A stretch of 11,398 nucleotides of DNA from Planctomycetota bacterium (GTDB taxonomy: Bacteria; Planctomycetota; UBA1135; GCA-002686595), in NCBI GenBank assembly GCA_027623615.1, contig JAQBVH010000037.1, positions 1 through 11,398 on the forward strand, written 5' to 3'. The first letter of the stretch is position 1. The number at the start of each line of letters is the position of its first letter. The notes under the pieces are model-generated. The model had not been told where the DNA came from, did not search any database, and saw only the letters and a list, made by a program, of their open reading frames with translations. Made by a program: the position numbers and the translations under genes. Shown in pieces: positions 6,384 through 11,398 of the stretch.

Positions 6384-8795
6384 TCAGCGACCGTCCGCCT
6401 TGAAGCCCGCGTCCACGGTCTTGCTCATCTTGACATGCCGATCGAGCCACTCGATCGTCTCGGCCTGAACGTGCAGCACCGATTCCCGCGCGCGGTACCC
6501 GTGGCTCTCGGCCGGCAGCATCACGAGCCGCGCCGTGCCGCCGTGCCCGTGGATCGCGTGGAAGAGGCGCTGGGACTGGACGGGGAAGGTGCCCGAGTTG
6601 TTGTCGGCCTCCCCGTGCACGATCAGGATCGGCTCATTGATCTTGTCCGCGTGCATGAAGGGCGACACCGCGAAGTACGTGTCCGGCGCCTCCCAGAACG
6701 TCCGCCGCTCGGCCTGGAACCCGAAGGGGGTCAGCGTGCGGTTGTAGGCGCCGCTGCGCGCGACCCCGGCCAGGAACAGGTCGGAGTGGGCCAGCAGGTT
6801 GGCAGTCATGAAGGCGCCGTAGCTGTGCCCGCCGACCGCGGTGAGCTCCCGGTCGGCCACCCCGGCGTCGACCGCGAAGTCGATCGCTGCCTGGGCCGCC
6901 GCGACGAGCTGCTCGCGGAAGGTGTCGTTCATGGTCTCCGCGTCCCCCACGATCGGCATCGTGGCGCCGTCGAGGACCGCCCAACCCTGGGTCGCGAGCA
7001 CGAGGTGGCTCGTCCCGTCGATGCGCGTGAAGCGGTGCGGGCTTCCGGACACCTGGGCCGCGGTCTTGCGATCGTTGTACTCCCGCGGATAGGCCCAGAC
7101 GAACAGGGGCAAGCGCGTCCCGGGCTCGTAGTCCGCCGGCAGGTAGAGGGTCGCGGACAGGGGCAGCCCGTCCGCGCGCTCGTAGGTCACCAGCCGCTTC
7201 TGGAGGCCGCGGATCTGGGGCGTCGGGTCGGGGAAATCGGTCAGGGCGACGAAGTCCTCGTCGTCGGCTCCGAGGACACGCCGGCGCAGGTTGGGCGGGC
7301 TGGTCTGGGTCTCGTGGCGGGTGACGAACGAGAGCGTGTCGCCCTCGAGGACCTGGGACACGCTCTCGTAGCGCCCCTCGGGGCAGCGCCACAGCTCGAC
7401 CGTCTCACGCCCGTCGAGGGACTGACCCGTCAGGAAGGGCAGGTCACCCTCGGGCGTCGAGCCGCGCCCGGCGCGCAGGAACATGCCGTTCTCGACGCGC
7501 ACCAAGGCATGGGGTCCGTCGGTGGTCAGCAGCCGTCCTGGATCGCCGTAGCCGTCGCGCACGCTGCGGTCCTCGAGCACGGCCGGCATGCCGCCGCCCT
7601 CGAGATCGTGCAGGAGGGTGCGCGTCCAACGCGCGTCCCGGTCGTACTCGCTCGTGATCAAGAGGTTCGGCGCCGCCAGGAACTCCACGCCGGTGGCGCG
7701 CTGCTGCACGCGCACGAGCTCGCGGGCCTCCGTCAGGTTCTCGGCCGGCAGGGCCTTGGCCATCCAGCGGTCCCGGTGCGGCACCTGCGCCTTCGGGTCC
7801 CCGCCATCCAGGGCCTCGACCCAGACCAGACTGGAGGGCGCGCTCGCCATCCAGTGCCAGCTACGCGGACCGGTCTCGACGCCATCGATCGGGACCTCCT
7901 CGACCAGGCTGCGCTGGAGCAGGAGCGTCGCCTCGCCGCCGGCGAAGGGGCGCGAACGCACCTCGTGCGTGAAGCGCGAAACAGGCATCAGGAAGGAGTA
8001 CGGCCGGCGCAGCACCGTCTCGAGGATCCACTTGCCGTCCGGAGAGACGCTCGCGGCAGCGAAGCGGTCCGTGGCGATCGCGCGGGGCTCCCCATCGAAG
8101 GACACCACGCACAGCTCCGCGGTCACGTGATGATCGAACAGGTCCGCGTCGTGCTCGGTGCGGAGCAGGTCCTGGTAGGTGCGCAGGGGCGCGTCGGCGC
8201 CCGAGGACTCCTGGGTGTTCGGTCCCAGGGGGACGGTCGGCGCCGTGGGCGGCTTGCCCAGGTCAGCCGGAACGCGTGCACACAGCAGGCTCTTGCCGTC
8301 GGCCAGCCAGCGCGGCCTGACGAGCACCGTGTGCAGGCGCGGGACGAGGCGCGCGAGCTTCCCGCCGCCCGTGATCGAACCGCCCCACAGCTCCGAGCCG
8401 GCCGCGGTCACCAGCTGGACCGTGAAGTGATCGTCGTCGTGGGACCAGTCGACGTCGACGACCCGCGCGTCCTTGGGCAGCGCGAGCTGGGTGGCCTCGC
8501 CCTCGACCGTCCGGAGCGCGACCGCCACGGCGAACGAGGTCGTGAAGCCAGCGTTCGTGGCCGGGTCGATGCGCATGCCCGCCAGGCGCAGCATCGGCCG
8601 ACTGACGTCCGCGATCGAGGGCATCGCCTCGGACTGCACGACGAGGGCGTGGGTGCCCGTCCCGTTCAGCTGGACCGAGGGCGCCGGGCGCGCGGTGAGC
8701 AGGGCCGTGACGTCGTCGGGGGGCAGCCGGTACCCCTCCTGGGCGTGGGTCATCGAGGCTGGCAGCAGGAGGAGACCGACGAAGAGGGCGCGCAT
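6384..8795 (-). CDS. Secreted S9 family serine peptidase, glutamyl-endopeptidase-like
   Basis: The protein has 803 residues and a signal peptide (MRALFVGLLLLPASMTHAQ), so it is predicted to act outside the cytoplasm. Residues about 30-540 should form the beta-propeller that restricts access to the active site in prolyl-oligopeptidase-like enzymes. The C-terminal alpha/beta-hydrolase domain holds the triad: Ser658 in GGHSYGAF, Asp731 in HGEADNNSGT, and His765 in ESHGYRARES. The segment SGAYNRTLTPFGFQ with WEAPDTY and SPFM closely resembles the plant chloroplast glutamyl endopeptidase CGEP (S9D), so cleavage after Glu in short peptides is the best guess; substrate preference is inferred from that resemblance. 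The ATG start has AGGA seven bases upstream and a TAGGAT hexamer overlapping it. It lies 61 bases after cutC on the same strand and 52 bases before nagB, without an obvious functional link to either. Confidence 0.92.
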   Translation of the reverse strand: MRALFVGLLLLPASMTHAQEGYRLPPDDVTALLTARPAPSVQLNGTGTHALVVQSEAMPSIADVSRPMLRLAGMRIDPATNAGFTTSFAVAVALRTVEGEATQLALPKDARVVDVDWSHDDDHFTVQLVTAAGSELWGGSITGGGKLARLVPRLHTVLVRPRWLADGKSLLCARVPADLGKPPTAPTVPLGPNTQESSGADAPLRTYQDLLRTEHDADLFDHHVTAELCVVSFDGEPRAIATDRFAAASVSPDGKWILETVLRRPYSFLMPVSRFTHEVRSRPFAGGEATLLLQRSLVEEVPIDGVETGPRSWHWMASAPSSLVWVEALDGGDPKAQVPHRDRWMAKALPAENLTEARELVRVQQRATGVEFLAAPNLLITSEYDRDARWTRTLLHDLEGGGMPAVLEDRSVRDGYGDPGRLLTTDGPHALVRVENGMFLRAGRGSTPEGDLPFLTGQSLDGRETVELWRCPEGRYESVSQVLEGDTLSFVTRHETQTSPPNLRRRVLGADDEDFVALTDFPDPTPQIRGLQKRLVTYERADGLPLSATLYLPADYEPGTRLPLFVWAYPREYNDRKTAAQVSGSPHRFTRIDGTSHLVLATQGWAVLDGATMPIVGDAETMNDTFREQLVAAAQAAIDFAVDAGVADRELTAVGGHSYGAFMTANLLAHSDLFLAGVARSGAYNRTLTPFGFQAERRTFWEAPDTYFAVSPFMHADKINEPILIVHGEADNNSGTFPVQSQRLFHAIHGHGGTARLVMLPAESHGYRARESVLHVQAETIEWLDRHVKMSKTVDAGFKADGR

Positions 8796-8801
8796 GGCTC
8801 C

Positions 8802-8807
8802 ATCCTA
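8802..8807 (-). promoter_or_regulatory. TAGGAT hexamer before the S9 peptidase gene
   Basis: TAGGAT ends six bases before the ATG at 8795, the same spacing as the hexamers ahead of nagB and the ABM gene. It fits the TANNNT pattern of leaderless promoters. It also contains an AGGA at Shine-Dalgarno distance, so it may simply be a ribosome site; the two readings cannot be separated by eye. No clear -35 box is present. Confidence 0.25.
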
Positions 8808-8856
8808 ACGAGGAGCGGCCCGACGACCGCAGGCTGGACGGAACTCGAACCGCGGA

Positions 8857-9603
8857 TCAGCCCTCGAACCGCGCCCGCAACGCGCGGATCCGGTCCGGGT
8901 CGGTGGCGCGCAGGTCGTACTCGCCCGGCAGCGCCGCAGCGCCGAGCGCGACCTCGCGACGATGCAGCATCCCACTCTCGACCGTGCAGCCCGCCGACAG
9001 GTGCAGCTCAACCACCCGGGTCGTGTCGACCAGGGCCCGGGCGTTGTGTTCGGTCACGCCCCCGCCGGGCAGGATCGTGATTCGCCCGGCTGCGCGGGCG
9101 TTCAGGTGGGCCAGGCGGTCGAGGCCCTGGACGACGTCCGGCTCCCCGCCGGAGGTCAGGATGCGCTGCACGCCCAGCTCGACCAGGGCCTCCAGGGCCT
9201 CGTCCTGATCGCGCACCAGGTCGAAGGCGCGGTGGAAGCACACCTGCATGCCCCCCGCCCGTCCGATCAGGTCTGAGGTCTGGGGGCGATCGATCGTGCC
9301 CTGGGGCGTGAGCACGCCCAGGGCCACCCCGGACGCCCCCGCCCGGCGGGCCGCGTCGACGTCAGCGGCCAGCGCGCGCCGCTCCCCGTCCCCGTAGAGG
9401 AAGTCCCCGCGCCGGGGTCGGCACAGCACGACGACCGGGATCCGTACGGCCTCGAGGGTCGCCGCGATCAGGCCCGGTCCAGGCGTCAGGCCCCCGACGG
9501 CCAGGCCGGCGCAGAGCTCGAGACGATCGGCGCCCGCTGCCTCTGCGGCGACGGCCCCGGTGACGGTCTCGACGCAGACCTCGATCGTGATCGACTCACT
9601 CAT
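8857..9603 (-). CDS. cutC: CutC family protein (copper homeostasis family)
   Basis: This 248-residue protein has the same length as E. coli CutC and forms a TIM-barrel. Landmarks are IEVCVETV (Cys10), GADRLELCAGLAVGGLTPG (Cys31), CRPRRGDFLYGDGE (61-74), ALGVLTPQGTID, VCFHRAFD, RILTSGGEPD, ITILPGGGVTEHNA and VVELHLSAG. These follow the family order from end to end. CutC was linked to copper tolerance in E. coli, but its biochemical activity is not settled, and nothing nearby (no copper ATPase, CusR or CopZ) supports a copper role here. The ATG at 9603 begins the recognisable MSESITIEVC start; upstream codons in frame do not look coding. No Shine-Dalgarno is visible. It is followed at 61 bases by the S9 peptidase gene, with which it may be co-transcribed, and preceded by a hairpin after flagellin. 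Confidence 0.92.
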   Translation of the reverse strand: MSESITIEVCVETVTGAVAAEAAGADRLELCAGLAVGGLTPGPGLIAATLEAVRIPVVVLCRPRRGDFLYGDGERRALAADVDAARRAGASGVALGVLTPQGTIDRPQTSDLIGRAGGMQVCFHRAFDLVRDQDEALEALVELGVQRILTSGGEPDVVQGLDRLAHLNARAAGRITILPGGGVTEHNARALVDTTRVVELHLSAGCTVESGMLHRREVALGAAALPGEYDLRATDPDRIRALRARFEG

Positions 9604-9685
9604 GGATGGTGGAACGAGCCGCGCCCGCCGCCGTTCAGGATACGGGTCCGTTCGGGACAACGGGCCGGCAGGATGGGTACGAGGG

Positions 9686-9715
9686 CACCCCCAGGTCGCG
9701 CGCGACCCGAGGGTG
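9686..9715 (-). terminator. Hairpin terminator candidate after flagellin
   Basis: A perfect 14-base palindrome GGTCGCGCGCGACC (9694-9707) is flanked by a second paired set, CACCC (9686-9690) with GGGTG (9711-9715), separated by a symmetric three-base internal loop. It begins about 30 bases past the flagellin stop in the 142-base gap before cutC. No T-run follows, so a GC-rich non-canonical terminator or a 3' stabilising stem is the likeliest role; a palindromic operator for cutC is the alternative. Confidence 0.45.
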
Positions 9716-9745
9716 ACCTCGGCTCCTCGTCGTCTGGAGGTTCGC

Positions 9746-10567
9746 TCAACCGAGCGAGTCGAGCAGGCGCAGGGCCAGCTCGGGCCGCGAGTTGGCCTGG
9801 GCGAGCATGGCCACCGCCCCGGCCTGGAGCACCGCCGCGCGGGTGTAGCCCGCGGTCTCGAAGGCGACGTCCGCGTCGCGGATCTTGCTCTCGGCTGCAA
9901 CGGTTTGTTCCCGCTCCCTGAGCAGTGAGGAATGGGTGAAGTCCATGCGTGCCAGGGCGCCGCCGACGTTGGCCCGCGATGCCTGGAGCACGTCCACCGC
10001 GTTGTCGATGAACGGGATCAGGTTCTTCGCCGTGACCGGGTTCGACAGGTCGAACGGCTCCAGGACCGTGATCGTGGCCGAGTCGAGGTCGGGCGAGGCC
10101 CACTCGATCTCTTCGGTAGGGTCCGTCCCGGTGAGCACGCTGTAGAAGTTGCCATCGGCGATGGCCAGGTCGTTGTACTCGGACTGGGCCAGCCGTGCGA
10201 TGTCGTCGTACTTGGCCACGAACTCGGCCGAGAGGGTCGCCCGGTCGTCATCGTTGAGGGTCTCGTCCGTTGCGGTCAGGGCGAGCGCACGCATCTGGGT
10301 GAGCAGGTCGATCGCCTCGTCACTGATGCTGGCCGTCATCCCGGCCATGCTCTGGCCGTTCTCGATGGCTCGGGTGGCCGACTCGAGCGAGCGTGCCTTG
10401 GAGCGCATGTTCTCGGCCATGCCGAGTCCAGCCGGGTCGTCGGCCGCGGACTCGATGCGTAGCCCTGACGACAGCCGGCTCAGGTGACCATTCACGTCCT
10501 GCGTATGCTTGTACAGATTGGTCTGCACGATCAGCGAGGGCACGTTGGTGTTGAGACGCATTCCCAT
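9746..10567 (-). CDS. Flagellin (short, core-domain type)
   Basis: This is the filament subunit of the bacterial flagellum, exported by the flagellar type III system. The 273 residues contain little besides the D0/D1 core. The N-terminal part has RLNTNVPSL, HLSRLSSGLRIESAADDPAGLGMAE (about 27-51), and NDDDRATL. The C-terminal part has ANVGGALARMDF, AAESKIRDADVAFET and QAGAVAMLAQANSRPELALRLLDSLG, which match the conserved flagellin C-terminal helix. The middle (about 140-195) is short and lacks the variable D2/D3 domains, so the surface should be plain. The ATG at 10567 gives MGMRLNTN, aligning with the usual MALRINTN; a second ATG at 10561 is less likely. Only a weak GGA ribosome site precedes it. 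No fliS, fliW, csrA or fliD is adjacent, so it appears as an isolated flagellin gene. Which of several flagellin paralogues it is cannot be told. Confidence 0.93.
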   Translation of the reverse strand: MGMRLNTNVPSLIVQTNLYKHTQDVNGHLSRLSSGLRIESAADDPAGLGMAENMRSKARSLESATRAIENGQSMAGMTASISDEAIDLLTQMRALALTATDETLNDDDRATLSAEFVAKYDDIARLAQSEYNDLAIADGNFYSVLTGTDPTEEIEWASPDLDSATITVLEPFDLSNPVTAKNLIPFIDNAVDVLQASRANVGGALARMDFTHSSLLREREQTVAAESKIRDADVAFETAGYTRAAVLQAGAVAMLAQANSRPELALRLLDSLG

Positions 10568-10606
10568 TGGGGATCCAATCTCTGGAGCACACGCCCTCGA
10601 CGTGGC

Positions 10607-10631
10607 GGGCTCGGGGGTGAGAGGGTGAGGG
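10607..10631 (+). other. Canonical G-quadruplex motif
   Basis: Four guanine runs lie on the + strand: GGG (10607-10609), GGGGG (10613-10617), GGG (10623-10625) and GGG (10629-10631), with loops of 3, 5 and 3 bases. This satisfies the standard four-run pattern with loops of at most seven. The + strand is the template for flagellin, and the motif ends about 40 bases upstream of its start codon. Folding is predicted from pattern only. Confidence 0.55.
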
Positions 10632-10657
10632 TGAACCCGCGCGGTCGAGGGGTTCGC
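10631..10657. repeat. Inverted repeat, minor stem
   Basis: GAACCC (10633-10638) pairs with GGGTTC (10650-10655) across an 11-base loop, and can be extended by one G-U and one G-C pair if read as + strand RNA. It is the weakest of three consecutive stems and directly abuts the G-quadruplex motif. Confidence 0.4.
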
Positions 10658-10658
10658 G

Positions 10659-10681
10659 CCGGATCGCCGGCGGCGATCCGG
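10659..10681. repeat. Perfect 10-base inverted repeat
   Basis: CCGGATCGCC (10659-10668) and GGCGATCCGG (10672-10681) are exact reverse complements with a three-base loop. No T-run follows on either strand, so it does not look like a standard terminator. Its position about 90 bases before flagellin could be an operator or an mRNA leader structure. Confidence 0.6.
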
Positions 10682-10686
10682 TGTAC

Positions 10687-10716
10687 GTGGCGCCCCGCCC
10701 AGGGCGGGGCGACCAC
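10687..10716. repeat. Long GC-rich hairpin
   Basis: CGCCCCGCCC (10691-10700) and GGGCGGGGCG (10702-10711) are exact reverse complements around a single A. After one unpaired A, the pairing continues with GTGG (10687-10690) and CCAC (10713-10716). This gives a 14-pair stem with one bulge, five bases from the preceding inverted repeat. No T-run follows on either strand. Confidence 0.6.
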
Positions 10717-10779
10717 TCGGAGAGCCGCTCCAGGTTTGCAGCCGTCGCGTCGGACGTCCTCCAAGGAGAAGACGCCGTG

Positions 10780-10910
10780 CTTGGGGACACCTCAGCCACC
10801 AAGCTGCGCGCAGCGCGAACCTCGAGTGCTACGCAGGACGAAGCCGCTCCGCCTGCGAGCGTGGCTCGCGCGGAGACGGGAGCCAGTCGGCGCCCGCGGG
10901 TGTTCCCCAG
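10780..10910. repeat. Inverted-repeat-bounded structured segment (possible REP-like or MITE relic)
   Basis: The outer arms are CTTGGGGACACC (10780-10791) and GGGTGTTCCCCAG (10898-10910), complementary over about ten pairs with a one-base bulge. Inside lie a perfect palindrome GCTGCGCGCAGC (10803-10814) and a strong hairpin at 10847-10875, where CTCCGC pairs with GCGGAG and GCGAGC pairs with GCTCGC around a GTG loop, with a two-base CT bulge. Bulged palindromes with inverted ends are typical of REP-type elements mobilised by IS200-like transposases. No transposase is present and no second copy exists in this window, so the mobile-element reading is only a suggestion. Confidence 0.3.
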
Positions 10911-11244
10911 TTTCGTCATCGTGCTCGTGGTCGGTCCGTGGGCGCACCCTCACGCAGCCACCGAGCACGGAGCGGAACCGCGGCGAATGGACCCCGGGGG
11001 ACCTTCGCTGGGACGGGACCGTCACGCTGGAGTGGAGACGGAGAGAGGGCCCGTGGCGTGCCCGCTCCGTGGGATCCCGAGGTCGCTCCAGGTCGGCGGA
11101 CCGCCTTGCCGTGCGGCCCGCCCAGCGACCCCGGTCGGCGCCCGAGTGTGAACACCACACCCACCTTGGGAGCCGAGCGGAGCTTCGTCGCTCGGACGTG
11201 CTTCCTGGTTCGTCTCCCGGGTCACCACCAATTGAGGCTTCCTA

Positions 11245-11274
11245 GAGAAAGCGCAAATTACGGCGACCGTCGCC
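11245..11274 (-). terminator. Intrinsic terminator candidate of the gene ending at 11281
   Basis: On the - strand, GGCGA, a three-base loop CGG and TCGCC (11274-11262) form a short hairpin starting seven bases after the stop codon. A relatively T-rich stretch follows (GTAATTTGCGCTTTCTC, 11261-11245), the most AT-rich patch of this region. This is the only hairpin in the window with a T-rich tail, and its position supports a real gene ending at 11281. Confidence 0.45.
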
Positions 11275-11280
11275 ACCGAA

Positions 11281-11398
11281 TCAGCGTGCGCGCACCCTGA
11301 CACCATCGTGCCCCAGGTCGAGAAGCGCGCGGCCCCGACCGGGAACCAGGGCCTTGCCACGCCCGACGCGGCGGCCATTGTGAAACACCTCATAGGTG
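11281..11398 (-). CDS. C-terminal end of an unidentified gene (partial)
   Basis: Thirty-eight codons run in from the window edge to TGA at 11283-11281. The peptide contains TYEVFHNGRRVGRGKALVPG and then a run ending LLDLGHDGVRVRAR. It alternates beta-strand-like and turn segments (NGRRVG, GRGRA, HDG) and looks like a folded C-terminus, whereas overlapping frames give Cys-rich or low-complexity products. A terminator-like hairpin follows at once. I do not recognise the family. It lies on the same strand as flagellin but 713 bases away, so it is probably a separate transcription unit. Confidence 0.45.
   Translation of the reverse strand, partial: TYEVFHNGRRVGRGKALVPGRGRALLDLGHDGVRVRAR

Larger units (their letters stand above)
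10568..11280. other. 713-base intergenic region upstream of flagellin
   Basis: No frame here shows convincing coding. Open frames exist on both strands, but their products are Arg/Pro/Gly-rich without motifs, and their third-position bias is weaker than in the real genes. The stretch should contain the flagellin promoter; I found neither a sigma-28 (TAAA...GCCGATAA) nor a sigma-54 (TGGCAC...TTGCA) match by eye. It holds the G-run motif and hairpins listed separately, plus further imperfect stems: GTGCTCGTGG (10921-10930) with CCACCGAGCAC (10958-10968), and CCGAGCG (11173-11179) with CGCTCGG (11189-11195). Confidence 0.6.

Noticed and set aside
8830..8860. tRNA-like GGTTCGAGT T-loop sequence on the - strand
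   Set aside because: The five-base T-stem does not pair, and no D-arm, anticodon arm or acceptor stem surrounds it.
6435..9080. Very long + strand open frame opposite the S9 peptidase
   Set aside because: This is a GC-driven antisense frame with repetitive Arg/Gly/Val composition and no recognisable domain, and it covers a peptidase with a full catalytic triad.
10777..11151. Possible + strand gene starting at GTG with AAGGAG eight bases upstream
   Set aside because: The ribosome site is good, but the product has no motif, third-position GC is clearly lower than in the real genes, and the frame crosses the inverted-repeat structures. I cannot support it as coding.
11170..11230. Possible tRNA ending in ACCA on the + strand
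   Set aside because: The central stem has seven pairs with a nine-base loop, the T-arm has a mismatch, and no acceptor stem can be formed.

Overview
The window is dense, very GC-rich bacterial DNA with strong G/C preference at third codon positions. It carries eight complete genes and two gene ends. A lipobox lipoprotein, two Sec-type signal peptides and a flagellin point to a motile bacterium that exports proteins, probably with a Gram-negative-type envelope. A DUF5722 protein, a glutamyl-endopeptidase-like S9 enzyme and a single short flagellin would suit Planctomycetota or a similar high-GC lineage. That placement is inference, because no rRNA or other phylogenetic marker is present.

Layout. 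The first seven codons of the window look like the end of an upstream + strand gene that shares a GTGA overlap with lysA (diaminopimelate decarboxylase, 18-1223). Everything after lysA is on the - strand, so lysA converges on its neighbour. Read in the direction of - strand transcription, the order is: the end of an unidentified gene (11398-11281) with a likely terminator; a 713-base non-coding stretch rich in hairpins; a short flagellin; a hairpin terminator candidate; cutC; a secreted S9 peptidase; and then a compact set of nagB, an ASKHA/ROK-like sugar kinase, a sodium:solute symporter and a DUF5722 protein. The last four are joined by a 1-base gap and two GTGA overlaps. A hairpin follows, and then a small ABM-domain lipoprotein with its own promoter-like sequence.

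How the genes may work together. nagB, the kinase, the symporter and DUF5722 read as one operon for amino-sugar use. A secreted glycosidase-like protein would release sugar, a sodium symporter would import it, a kinase would phosphorylate it, and NagB would convert glucosamine-6-phosphate to fructose-6-phosphate and ammonia. No nagA deacetylase is present here, so the substrate may be glucosamine itself, or nagA may lie elsewhere.

The least explained part is 10568-11280, upstream of flagellin. It holds a canonical four-run G-quadruplex motif, tandem perfect hairpins and a roughly 130-base segment bounded by imperfect inverted repeats around a strong hairpin. A second pattern is a TANNNT-like hexamer exactly six bases before the ATG of three genes, which suggests leaderless transcripts. 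I found no CRISPR array, tRNA, rRNA or intact transposase. I do not see a clearly new multi-gene system; the best candidates are the DUF5722/amino-sugar operon and the structured region before flagellin.
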